Shown: positions 1 to 9,119 of the stretch, piece by piece
Layout: every line of letters begins with the position of its first letter
Position numbering within the stretch: the stretch's first letter is position 1
NCBI GenBank assembly: GCA_943787725.1
Contig: CALSNM010000001.1
Location: 1 to 64,000 of the forward strand
Length of the DNA stretch: 64,000 nucleotides
Direction: 5' to 3'
Source of the DNA: an uncultured Flavobacteriales bacterium
Lineage (GTDB): Bacteria; Bacteroidota; Bacteroidia; Flavobacteriales_D; Parvicellaceae
The notes under the pieces: generated by a model
Databases searched by the model: none
What the model saw: only the letters and a program-made list of their open reading frames with translations
What the model was told of the DNA's origin: nothing
Position numbers and translations under genes: made by a program

Positions 1-635
1 ACTTTAGTATCTTCAACTACTTGAGCCATTCTTTCTTCAGATAAGAATTCAGAAACAGGAACACTATTTCTAACAGCTTTTTCAATCAAAGGCAACATTC
101 CTTTATCACTGTGACCTCCTATCACCATTCCATTAACATCAGAAGCTGGGCAACCCAATGCTTCACTTAATCTATATTTGAAACGTGCACTATCTAAAGC
201 TCCTCCCATTCCAATAATTCTGTTCTTAGGCAAATTAGTAGATTTATGGACTAAATATGCCATCGTATCCATTGGATTACTTACAACAATAATAATTACA
301 TTAGGAGAATGCTCGATTAAATTTGAAGAAACAGATCTAACAATCCCTGCATTAATACCTATTAACTCTTCTCTAGTCATTCCTGGTTTCCTTGGAATAC
401 CACTTGTAATAACTGCTACATCACTTCCTGCAGTCTTTGAATAATCACTCGTGCTTCCGCTAATTTTTGTGTCAAATCCATTTAACGATGCACATTGCAT
501 AAGGTCCATTGCCTTTCCTTCTGCATAACCTTCCTTAATATCAACTAATACTACTTCGGATGCAAAATCTTTAATTGCAATATATTCAGCACAACTTGCG
601 CCAACTGCTCCTGCTCCTACAACTGTTACTTTCAT
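1..635 (-). CDS. mdh: malate dehydrogenase, 3' end cut by the window edge
   Basis: Oxidises malate to oxaloacetate with NAD in the TCA cycle, in the cytoplasm. The translation starts MKVTVVGAGAVGASCAEY, with the Rossmann dinucleotide motif GAGAVG at about residues 7-12. It continues with the acidic residue of beta-2 (VVLVDIKEG), the ITSGIPRKPGMTREEL active-site loop holding the substrate-binding arginines, and the VSNPMD and IIGMGGALDSARF segments. These match the LDH-like malate dehydrogenase of Bacteroidota; the GIPRKPGM loop argues against lactate dehydrogenase. About 211 codons are present, and the rest, with the catalytic His region, lies beyond base 1. The gene is divergent from the sigma factor at 860. 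Identification is secure. Confidence 0.95.
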   Translation of the reverse strand, partial: MKVTVVGAGAVGASCAEYIAIKDFASEVVLVDIKEGYAEGKAMDLMQCASLNGFDTKISGSTSDYSKTAGSDVAVITSGIPRKPGMTREELIGINAGIVRSVSSNLIEHSPNVIIIVVSNPMDTMAYLVHKSTNLPKNRIIGMGGALDSARFKYRLSEALGCPASDVNGMVIGGHSDKGMLPLIEKAVRNSVPVSEFLSEERMAQVVEDTK

Positions 636-682
636 ATTTATTCTATTTTGTTTTTATTTTATAATTCAAAAATATTAATCCT

Positions 683-690
683 CAAAATTA
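683..690 (-). promoter_or_regulatory. possible Bacteroidota -7 element upstream of mdh
   Basis: On the minus strand this reads TAATTTTG, a match to the Bacteroidota sigma-ABfr -7 consensus TAnnTTTG, 48 bases upstream of the mdh ATG. A TTG lies only 12 bases further upstream, which is shorter than the usual -33 spacing, so only the -7 half is convincing. Confidence 0.3.
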
Positions 691-859
691 ATAAAAGTAA
701 ACCAATCTTACCATTGTTTTTTAAGGTTTTCTACATTATCATTGTACCTGCATTTTTTAAATTAGCAGACCATTATTTTTACAGTTGCATGGCCAAATAA
801 AAAAAACATATAACAAATGGCAACCATGTATTTTCAAAATCGTCATAAGGGGGAATAAA

Positions 860-1423
860 ATGAAACTAGAGCAGAGCGAGCTGGAAAAAATCGTTGATGG
901 CTGTAAAGCCAAAAACAGATTTTATCAGCAAAAGATATATGAATTGCTTTACGATAAAATGCTTCCGGTCTGCTACAGGTACTCAAGAAGCACAGATGAA
1001 GCAAAAGATATGTTGCAGGATGGTTTTATTAAGGTCTTTGAAAAAATTGAACAATACAACACAGGAGGGTCCTTCGAAGGATGGGTAAGACGGATTATCG
1101 TTAATACAGCTATAGATGCATATCGTAAAAATAAAAAAGAAGTTTTTATTGATGATGAATCTCGAATAAAGGATGACAGCGATTGGCAGGATATTGAAAA
1201 TGAAGCTGAATACGCAGAACTTTCAATAAATGATATTGTTGAAGCTATGCAAAGCTTATCTCCAGCGTATCAAGCAGTGTTCAATTTATATGTTATGGAA
1301 GGTTATACTCACCAAGAGATAGCTGATGAATTAGAAATTAATATCGGAACTTCTAAATCAAACTTAGCAAAAGCAAAGGCAAATATGAAAACAATGCTTA
1401 CTGACAAATTAAATAGATTATGA
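860..1423 (+). CDS. ECF-type RNA polymerase sigma factor
   Basis: A 187-residue sigma-70 family protein of ECF size that redirects RNA polymerase to a specific promoter set. Sigma region 2 spans about residues 28-95, with the helix YSRSTDEAKDMLQDGFIKVF and then GSFEGWVRRIIVNTAIDAYR. Region 4 spans about residues 128-182 and carries the helix-turn-helix YTHQEIADELEINIGTSKSN. I chose the ATG at 860 over an upstream in-frame start at 785 because AAGGGGGAA just before it is an unusually strong Shine-Dalgarno sequence for this lineage, and because the extra 25 residues do not look like a sigma factor. The stop overlaps the next start as ATGA, so the sigma factor is translationally coupled to the PKD/CTD membrane protein. 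Its target genes are unknown; the surface-protein genes just downstream are an inferred candidate. Confidence 0.92.
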   Translation: MKLEQSELEKIVDGCKAKNRFYQQKIYELLYDKMLPVCYRYSRSTDEAKDMLQDGFIKVFEKIEQYNTGGSFEGWVRRIIVNTAIDAYRKNKKEVFIDDESRIKDDSDWQDIENEAEYAELSINDIVEAMQSLSPAYQAVFNLYVMEGYTHQEIADELEINIGTSKSNLAKAKANMKTMLTDKLNRL

Positions 1424-2744
1424 AAAATAATCAATTAGACAATTTTGAATCACTTATTAAATCCTCTTTAGAGAAACAAAGGGCGGTTTATGATTCGAGT
1501 GATTGGGATAAATTAAATAAGAAGTTAGACCAAGTGAATAAGCCTTTTTATTCTTCACCTTGGTTTATAGCTGCTTCAGTAGCTGCTGTTTTAGGAACAG
1601 TATACCTTCTATCTACATTCAACACTCTAACTGAACCAACTCCGCTTGTAATCACTCCACAAGAATATGAAATACCCGAAATTGGAGAGAAAGAAAAAGA
1701 AGAGGTTGTAGCTATTCCTTTGACTGAGGAAGAGCACAATGAAATAAAAGAAGTTTTCATTAATGCTGAGAAAGAAATTAACAATAAAAAAGAAACCAAC
1801 CGTAAAGAAGAAATAAAAAAGAGTTTTAGTGAAACCATAGCATCAGACAACAAAGAGGTTAAATCCCGAAATTCTGAAGACACCACCATTTCTGAAGAAA
1901 ACGGATTTACACCTCTTGATGATGGAATGTCAGCTGAAGAAAACTTTGTTACAGAAGAAGTTGTAACAATCCAGAAAGCATCATTTCACATGAACACCAT
2001 TGAGTGTTGCGAAGGAGCTACAATTGACTTTGTTGCGGAAAGACAAAGTAGTGTTGATTACCTATGGAGTTTTGATGATGGTAATTATAGCAAAAACGAA
2101 AACCCTTCACACTTATTCACAAATCCAGGTAGCTACAAGGTTAGTTTAATTGTTAGGTCTAAAATTGATAATTCAGTAATGACTAGATCTAATGACCAAC
2201 TATTAATTGTTCATGCAAAACCAAACGTAGACTTTGAGTGGGAAATGAACGAAGGGAATGGAATTCCTTACACCTCATTAATTAACCTTGCCGACAAAGG
2301 AACTTCATGGAGTTGGAATTTTGGTGATGGGTCAATTTCAAATGAAAAGACCCAAATCACACTTATAGAAACAAAGGTCAGTACTTGTTACATTAACAGC
2401 AACAAATAGTCGAACAATGTATTAGACACATTAATAAGGATATCTTTATTAATGAAGATTACAACTTATTAGCGCCGAATTCATTTACTCCAAATGGAGA
2501 TGGAATAAATGATTATTTTTTACCTGCGGCACTGAATCGTTTAAACGGTAGTTTCACAATGACCGTTTACAGCCAAACAGAAGGATTAATTTACGACACA
2601 AAGAACATTGACCAACCTTGGGATGGAACAAATCAAAAAGCCGGAACAAAATGTAAAGAAGGAAGTTATGTTTGGGTTGTAAAACTTACAAACGAAAAAG
2701 GTCAAACTGAACAATATAAAGGAGCAATACTACTATTGAAATAA
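1420..2744 (+). CDS. membrane-anchored PKD protein with gliding-motility CTD, likely partner of the sigma factor (frame broken near 2345-2420)
   Basis: The protein begins with about 47 cytoplasmic residues without Cys or His, so there is no zinc anti-sigma motif. One transmembrane segment follows (about residues 48-66, FIAASVAAVLGTVYLL), then a long Glu/Lys-rich linker to about residue 185. Two PKD-like domains come next, with WSFDDG and WNFGDG signatures. After the frame breaks the reading continues with LLAPNSFTPNGDGINDYF and ends GAILLLK, a CTD of the gliding-motility type. The frame must change at least twice between about 2345 and 2420 to join these parts, and the residues on both sides fit one protein. 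Its coupling to the sigma gene and its topology suggest an anti-sigma or sensor role; that is inference. A surface-anchored structural protein is the alternative. Confidence 0.75.
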
Positions 2745-2769
2745 ACTAAACAAAAACATATAACGAATT

Positions 2770-2798
2770 AAATTGGAGTCGACTAGTCACTCCAATTT
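2770..2798 (+). terminator. rho-independent terminator after the sigma/PKD pair
   Basis: Ten-base arms AAATTGGAGT and ACTCCAATTT flank the 9-base segment CGACTAGTC, which contains the 8-base palindrome GACTAGTC. The right arm runs into TTTTGG. It lies 26 bases after the CTD protein stop and separates that pair from the next genes. Confidence 0.7.
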
Positions 2799-2856
2799 TG
2801 GTTAACGACATTTACGCATAACAATCTGTTAATATTTTAACAAAAAGAGCGGCGAA

Positions 2857-4422
2857 ATGAGAAATACTAAACTAACTAAATATTACATTCTTACCCTTGC
2901 AATTACTGAAGGATTCTGTGTTATGGCTAGTGAATTATTAAGCGCCAAATTTATTGCACCTTATTTTGGAAGCTCTCTTTACGTATGGTCGGCTGTTCTA
3001 GGAATAACATTATCTGCACTAATGGGTGGCTATTATTTTGGTGGATATCTATCTGAGAAAACCAAAAATGGAAGATCAGCAGTGTTGGTGGCACTCTCCC
3101 TGGGAGCAACTCTGTTAATATTCATGCCTTTTCTAGCTTCATCAATAATGAAGATTTGTATTGAAATGTCTGTATTGTCAGGTGTCATTGCCTCGTTATT
3201 AATATTTCTATTCCCCCCACTTTTTCTCTTCGGTACTTCAAGCCCATTGCTAATTGATATCTTAAACAAAGAATTGAATAAAGCAGGAAAAGCTTCTGGA
3301 ACAATTTATTCAATCAGTACACTAGGTGGAATCGTTGCTACTTTCTTACTAGGGTTCTATTTGATACCTGAATATGGCCTCACCATACCAGCAGTTACTG
3401 TTGGTTCTTTATTGTTAATTACAACGGCATTTGGATTTTTTAATTTAAAAAAGAAAGTTCTTGCGGGAATTAATGTCATTATTATAGTATTTGGCTTAGT
3501 TAATTCTGCAGAAGCGAATAATAAAAACACTGGTGAATACAATTTGCTTTATGCTTCAGAAGGTATATTGGGTCAAATAAAAGTGATTGAACAACCTTTT
3601 ACAACATACTCAAGAGGAACGCATCAAGGAAGGTTATTATTTGTCAACAACACAGTACAAACAATCGCATATGCCGAGAACAGAAGTAAAACCTTGTGGG
3701 ACTGGTCATTTTTCTACAAGGGAGTTTCGAGTTTAGCGAAAAAAGGTGGCAATGTTCTTTTACTAGGTTTAGGCGGAGGAACTTTTTACCATCAATTAAC
3801 CGATTTAGGATATGTAGTAGATGCAGTTGAATTGGATCAACGAATAAAAGATGTAGCAGTGAAATATTTTTCAGTTCCTGAAGATGCAAATGTCATAATT
3901 GATGATGCAAGACACTTTGTTAATATCAACAAGAAAAAATACGACTTAGTGCTAATGGATTTATTCTTAAATGAAACACCTCCAGCACATGCATTAACAT
4001 TGGAGTCATTTGAAAAAGTTAAATCGGACTTAAATGAAAATGGTTTTATCATGATAAATTTTTATGGGTTCCTGACAGGTGATAATGGACAAGCTGCAAG
4101 ATCTATTATTAAAACGGTCAAAGAATGCAACTTATATACTTATGTTCTTCCAACACCCGGAGAAGAACACGAAAGAAACTTAATTATTATCGGCTCTAAA
4201 TCTGAAATGAATTTTAACAAAATTGATGAAGAACGTGTGGGTTGTACGGGGTTTGATATTGAAAGTAAAATTATCGATTTCAATAACCAGGAATTAGAAA
4301 ATGCGGTGGTTTTATTAGATAATAAACCAAAATTAGAAAAACTATACTTAAATCTCTCTATAAACTGGAGAAACAGTGTAACTAAATACTATACAAAAAA
4401 CTTAATTGAATATAATTTATGA
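2857..4422 (+). CDS. membrane-fused spermidine-synthase-like protein
   Basis: A 521-residue protein with two parts. Residues 1 to about 215 form six to eight hydrophobic helices of the transporter-like N-terminal half found in fused MFS/spermidine synthases (for example ITEGFCVMASELLSAKFIAP and the helix ending in YYFGGYLSEK). Residues about 230-470 form a spermidine-synthase-like methyltransferase fold: the glycine-rich motif LLLGLGGGTFYHQL (about 299-312), the acidic VELDQRI, DDARHFV, and VLMDLFLNETPPAHALT. The catalytic residues of true aminopropyltransferases are not all evident, so making spermidine is not assured; such fusions are often orphan enzymes. The gene follows a terminator, and its stop overlaps the next start (ATGA), so it is cotranscribed with the adhesin block. 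Family confidence is high, substrate unknown. Confidence 0.85.
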   Translation: MRNTKLTKYYILTLAITEGFCVMASELLSAKFIAPYFGSSLYVWSAVLGITLSALMGGYYFGGYLSEKTKNGRSAVLVALSLGATLLIFMPFLASSIMKICIEMSVLSGVIASLLIFLFPPLFLFGTSSPLLIDILNKELNKAGKASGTIYSISTLGGIVATFLLGFYLIPEYGLTIPAVTVGSLLLITTAFGFFNLKKKVLAGINVIIIVFGLVNSAEANNKNTGEYNLLYASEGILGQIKVIEQPFTTYSRGTHQGRLLFVNNTVQTIAYAENRSKTLWDWSFFYKGVSSLAKKGGNVLLLGLGGGTFYHQLTDLGYVVDAVELDQRIKDVAVKYFSVPEDANVIIDDARHFVNINKKKYDLVLMDLFLNETPPAHALTLESFEKVKSDLNENGFIMINFYGFLTGDNGQAARSIIKTVKECNLYTYVLPTPGEEHERNLIIIGSKSEMNFNKIDEERVGCTGFDIESKIIDFNNQELENAVVLLDNKPKLEKLYLNLSINWRNSVTKYYTKNLIEYNL

Positions 4423-4781
4423 AAAATCTGATAGTCGTAATTGGAATAATCCTATTGTCTCCTGACTTTTATGCTCAGGACAAATCTTATGTAATTTTAG
4501 ATAGAGCGCAAGTTGCGGATATCAGCCTATACATTGCAGCTATCGAAAAAGCAAACTGGGATAAATACAGATTTGTTGATGAAAGGAGAGTTATCACATT
4601 TCAAGAACAAGTGAAAATTGAGCTACTTTCCGCTAATGAAATGGCAGAAAGAGGATTGAAAATCGATCTTTCCAAGATTATGAAACAAGCATCAAACAGA
4701 AAGTATCAACCGCTCTTTGTGTTAAGCGACAATGGTTTTATCATTGAGCAGCATTCCTATAAATCAAAAAGAATCCATTAA
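4419..4781 (+). CDS. small exported protein before the giant adhesin
   Basis: A 120-residue protein I do not recognise. It starts MKNLIVVIGIILLSPDFYAQ, a signal peptide ending in the FYAQ pattern common in Bacteroidota, so it is probably periplasmic. The mature part is mixed charged with no cysteine; FVDERRVITFQEQVKIELLS looks like a beta hairpin. The start overlaps the stop of the fused spermidine-synthase gene, and the stop lies 3 bases before the adhesin start, so all three appear coexpressed. By position it could assist adhesin export, as the genes next to sprB do in Flavobacterium johnsoniae; I see no sequence similarity to support that. Confidence 0.75.
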   Translation: MKNLIVVIGIILLSPDFYAQDKSYVILDRAQVADISLYIAAIEKANWDKYRFVDERRVITFQEQVKIELLSANEMAERGLKIDLSKIMKQASNRKYQPLFVLSDNGFIIEQHSYKSKRIH

Positions 4782-4784
4782 TAT

Positions 4785-7700
4785 ATGTTTAGCATTAGAT
4801 TAAATTTTATGAAAACTTTTTCAATCATTGTATTAGTTACCATTGCAACATTCCTAACTCAATCAACATATGCTATGCCTGGTGGTCCTGGAGGAGGTGG
4901 TGGTGGTGGCGGAATCCCTTGTATAGTCTCAGGGTCAGCTACAAACCTTGGAACAGTTGCTGCTGGAGACGATTGCTCAAGTGCAACCGCTTTAGGCGCA
5001 TTGGATGCTCCATGTAATTGCGATGGAGGAGTAATAACACCCACAACTGTTTCAGGTTCAACGGTTGGAGCGACCGCAGAAAACCCTTATTCAGCAATGA
5101 TAAATTGTGGTGGAGGCAACGCAGACATGGCAAGTCCCGCTGCTGATGTTTGGTACACTTTTGATGTTTCGGGCAACTCATTAAACCTGGATATCACAAG
5201 CACGCTGAACGATGTCAGCGTAGGAATTTATGCCGATAATGGCGGCGGATGTGGAAATCTAACTCCTTTGGGTTGTGCCGTTGACAATAGTGGAAGTTTA
5301 TCGACCGTCTTTGAAAACATTAATCCGGGCCAAACCATTTACCTTCAAATTTCTGGGGCAGATGATACAGACTTTGGCGATTTCACGGTTACTCTATCTA
5401 ATGATATTTCATGTGAATCCTGTATTTTAGACAATCAACTTACGGTTAATCCTGCTCCAATAAACGGAACTTATCAACCAGGACAAACTGTGAACTTTTG
5501 TTACTCAATTACTGATTTTTCACAAGAAAACACGAACTGGCTGCATGGAGTAGTGCCTAATTTTGGAGCTGGATGGGATTTAGGTAGTCTTGTAGTGACG
5601 CCACCAGGAACTTGCGAAGGAACCGAAGCTGGAGCATGGGGTTGGTTTACAAATATTCCAACTCCCAATGATGGCAATGTTACTGGTTTTTTCTTCGATG
5701 GAGATCAAATTACGGGTCCTCCTGACGGCGATCCTACAAATAATTATGGAGATGATTGTGGTGCTGGTTCGCCAAATGGGAATAATAATGTATCTGGTTG
5801 GGATTTTTGTTGGTCAATTGAACCTTTAGATTGTATACAAGGAGGTGATTTAAATGTAAATGTTGCTAACTATGCTGATGGAGAAACTGGAAGCTGGATT
5901 AACCTTGCTTGTGAAGCGGATTTTAATTATGACTTTGCTGCTATTATCACTTGCTGTCCTTTACCAGATACTTCTTCTGTAGCTGTAAGTTGCTTTGGCT
6001 ATTGTGATGGATCAGCTACCGCTGATGGCTTCGGGCTTTTAAATGATGGAACAGGACCATGGGATTACACATGGGAAGATGCGAATGGAACAACTATTGC
6101 TTCGCAAAATAATGTAAATGGCCCTAATACTCAAACTGGGTTATGTGCTGGAACTTATACCGTTACCGTTCAAGATGCCAATAACTGTGTTACTATCATT
6201 GATATTACGGTTGGAACCCCGCCTGGAATGACAATAACAGCAAGTGGAGTTGACAGTGATTGTCAAACACCCTGCAATGGCACGACTACAGCTGCAGTAG
6301 TAGGAGGTTCTGGCGGCATTTCATACTCCTGGACAACACTTGGTGCTGGTCAGAATCAAACGGGAGTTTGTGCAGGGACTTATACAGTCACAGCTGAGGA
6401 TGGAAGCGGATGTACGGTTAATACTGACGTTACGATTTCAGACAATCCACCACCTGTAATTACCGCTAGTGATATAACTATATGTGAGACACAAAGTGGC
6501 ACATTAACCGTTTCTGGCGCAACAACTTACGCATGGTCTCCAGCTACAGGCCTCAGCTCTACATCAGGTTCCAGTGTAACTGCAAACCCAACATCAACGA
6601 CTACTTATACCGTAATCGGATTCGATGCAAATGGTTGCGAAAGTCTGCCAATTACTGTTGATGTAAATGTAAACCCAGTTCCAATTGCTAACTTTACTGT
6701 TAGTGGAGATTTTTGTCTTACAAATAATCTTCTAGATTTTGACAATGCTTCTCCGAATAACGGAGATACTTATAGCTGGACTTTTCCAGGAGCAACTCCT
6801 GCAACAAGTGTTGCTCAAAACCCCGCTGCTGTTACTTGGTCAAATGATGGTGTATATAATGTAACTTTTACCGTTACCAATAATGGGTGTGTCGGAACAA
6901 TCACCTTACCTATTACAATTAACCCTATACCAGTTGTTACAGCAACTGGAACTGATGCATTGTGTTTTGGAGACTTAGGAAGCATTATAGCCTCCACGGC
7001 TTCTGCTGGACCTTCATATTCTTGGGACGGAGGTGTCGGAGCTGGAGCTGGACCGCATGCAGTTGGAGCAGGAACATATACTGTTACAATGTTAGATGGT
7101 AATGGGTGTGAAGCAACAGCGAGCGCGATAGTTGCCATACCAACGGAAGTTGTAATGACTTCAGCCTCCACAAATGCTTTATGTTTTGGAATATGTAATG
7201 GAACACTTACTGGAGATAATGCAACAGGTGGTACACCTGGATACACATACTCTTGGGATGGAGGTCCATCTTCAGGATCTCAAAGTCAAACGAATGTTTG
7301 TGCTGGGGTTTACACAGTTACTGCAACAGATGCAAATGGATGTGTAGCAACTTCGACAGAAACAATAACAGTACCTGCGCAATTAACAGTAACTGCAGCT
7401 GCAGTAGATGCATCATGCAATGGAGTATGTGATGGAGATGTAACTTCAGTTGGAGCTGGTGGAACCGCACCAATCACTTATTCCTGGGATGGTGGCTTAG
7501 GAGCTGGTCAAAACCAGATCGGAACTGTATGTGCGGGAACTTACACAGTAACCGCAATAGACGCCAATGGATGTACTGCAACTGCAAGTGCAACAGTGTT
7601 AGAACCAACCTTATTGACTATAGCTGCAAGTGGAACCAATGCTTCATGCAATGGTGTGTGCGATGGAACAACATCAAGTGTTACTGCTGGAGGAACAGCG

Positions 7701-9119
7701 CCCTATACTTATTCATGGACTGGAGGTGCTGGAACCAATGCAACCGCATCAGCATTATGTGCTGGAACTTATACGGTGACTGTAACAGATGCAGAAGGAT
7801 GTACTGCAACAGATTCTTATACAGTAACAGAACCAACCCTATTAACAGTAGCGGTAAATGGAAACGATGCTTCTTGTTTTGGTGTATGTGATGGTGATGC
7901 AACTGCAGTTGGTGCAGGTGGAACAGGAGTTCTCACCTATCAATGGGACGCAGCTGGAGGCCTGGGAACAGCAGCAGCAACAACCAGCACATTGTGTGCG
8001 GGGACAGCAGGTGTTACCGTTACAGATGCGAATGGATGTACCGCAACAGAATCTGTTGTAATTGCAGAACCAACGTTATTAACCGTTGCCACTGCAGCAG
8101 CAGATGCATCATGTAATGGCGTATGCGATGGAGATGTAACTTCAGTTGGGGCTGGCGGAACAGCACCTCTAAACTACTCTTGGAGCGTACTTGGTGCTGG
8201 TCAAGATCAATTAGGATCTGTATGTGCTGGAACTTATACGTTAACAGTAACAGATGCTAACGGATGCACTGCAACAGCAGATGCAACGGTAGCAGAGCCA
8301 ACTTTATTAACAGTAACTGCAGCTGCAGTAGATGCATCATGCAATGGAGTATGTGATGGAGATGTAACTTCAGTTGGAACTGGTGGAACCGCACCAATCA
8401 CTTATTCCTGGGATGGTGGCTTAGGAGCTGGTCAAAACCAGATCGGAACTGTATGTGCGGGAACTTACACAGTAACCGCAATAGACGCCAATGGATGTAC
8501 TGCAACTGCAAGTGCAACAGTGTTAGAACCAACCTTATTGACTATAGCTGCAAGTGGAACCAATGCTTCATGCAATGGTGTGTGCGATGGAACAACATCA
8601 AGTGTTACTGCTGGAGGAACAGCGCCCTATACTTATTCATGGACTGGAGGTGCTGGAACCAATGCAACCGCATCAGCATTATGTGCTGGAACTTATACGG
8701 TGACTGTAACAGATGCAGAAGGATGTACTGCAACAGATTCTTATACAGTAACAGAACCAACCCTATTAACAGTAGCGGTAAATGGAAACGATGCTTCTTG
8801 TTTTGGTGTATGTGATGGTGATGCAACTGCAGTTGGTGCAGGTGGAACAGGAGTTCTCACCTATCAATGGGACGCAGCTGGAGGCCTGGGAACAGCAGCA
8901 GCAACAACCAGCACATTGTGTGCGGGGACAGCAGGTGTTACCGTTACAGATGCGAATGGATGTACCGCAACAGAATCTGTTGTAATTGCAGAACCAACGT
9001 TATTAACCGTTGCCACTGCAGCAGCAGATGCATCATGTAATGGCGTATGCGATGGAGATGTAACTTCAGCTGGGGCTGGCGGAACAGCTCCTCTATACTT
9101 ACTCTTGGAGCGTACTTAG
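4785..9119 (+). CDS. giant adhesin, first open segment: N-terminal region and first 14 modules
   Basis: An open segment of 1444 codons. After the signal peptide comes PGGPGGGGGGGG, then a cysteine-containing domain (about residues 45-215) with the DVWYTFDVSG pattern of bacterial pre-peptidase-like beta-sandwich domains. A Trp-rich domain with GWDLGSLVVTPPG and WDFCWSIEP follows to about residue 395. Two SprB modules are next, then two divergent PKD/Ig-like modules (about nt 6440-6930; YTVIGFDANGC and YSWTFPGATP), then SprB modules again. The last ones belong to the 924-base tandem duplication. The segment ends at a TAG caused by single-base insertions inside a module. Confidence 0.8.
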   Translation: MFSIRLNFMKTFSIIVLVTIATFLTQSTYAMPGGPGGGGGGGGIPCIVSGSATNLGTVAAGDDCSSATALGALDAPCNCDGGVITPTTVSGSTVGATAENPYSAMINCGGGNADMASPAADVWYTFDVSGNSLNLDITSTLNDVSVGIYADNGGGCGNLTPLGCAVDNSGSLSTVFENINPGQTIYLQISGADDTDFGDFTVTLSNDISCESCILDNQLTVNPAPINGTYQPGQTVNFCYSITDFSQENTNWLHGVVPNFGAGWDLGSLVVTPPGTCEGTEAGAWGWFTNIPTPNDGNVTGFFFDGDQITGPPDGDPTNNYGDDCGAGSPNGNNNVSGWDFCWSIEPLDCIQGGDLNVNVANYADGETGSWINLACEADFNYDFAAIITCCPLPDTSSVAVSCFGYCDGSATADGFGLLNDGTGPWDYTWEDANGTTIASQNNVNGPNTQTGLCAGTYTVTVQDANNCVTIIDITVGTPPGMTITASGVDSDCQTPCNGTTTAAVVGGSGGISYSWTTLGAGQNQTGVCAGTYTVTAEDGSGCTVNTDVTISDNPPPVITASDITICETQSGTLTVSGATTYAWSPATGLSSTSGSSVTANPTSTTTYTVIGFDANGCESLPITVDVNVNPVPIANFTVSGDFCLTNNLLDFDNASPNNGDTYSWTFPGATPATSVAQNPAAVTWSNDGVYNVTFTVTNNGCVGTITLPITINPIPVVTATGTDALCFGDLGSIIASTASAGPSYSWDGGVGAGAGPHAVGAGTYTVTMLDGNGCEATASAIVAIPTEVVMTSASTNALCFGICNGTLTGDNATGGTPGYTYSWDGGPSSGSQSQTNVCAGVYTVTATDANGCVATSTETITVPAQLTVTAAAVDASCNGVCDGDVTSVGAGGTAPITYSWDGGLGAGQNQIGTVCAGTYTVTAIDANGCTATASATVLEPTLLTIAASGTNASCNGVCDGTTSSVTAGGTAPYTYSWTGGAGTNATASALCAGTYTVTVTDAEGCTATDSYTVTEPTLLTVAVNGNDASCFGVCDGDATAVGAGGTGVLTYQWDAAGGLGTAAATTSTLCAGTAGVTVTDANGCTATESVVIAEPTLLTVATAAADASCNGVCDGDVTSVGAGGTAPLNYSWSVLGAGQDQLGSVCAGTYTLTVTDANGCTATADATVAEPTLLTVTAAAVDASCNGVCDGDVTSVGTGGTAPITYSWDGGLGAGQNQIGTVCAGTYTVTAIDANGCTATASATVLEPTLLTIAASGTNASCNGVCDGTTSSVTAGGTAPYTYSWTGGAGTNATASALCAGTYTVTVTDAEGCTATDSYTVTEPTLLTVAVNGNDASCFGVCDGDATAVGAGGTGVLTYQWDAAGGLGTAAATTSTLCAGTAGVTVTDANGCTATESVVIAEPTLLTVATAAADASCNGVCDGDVTSAGAGGTAPLYLLLERT

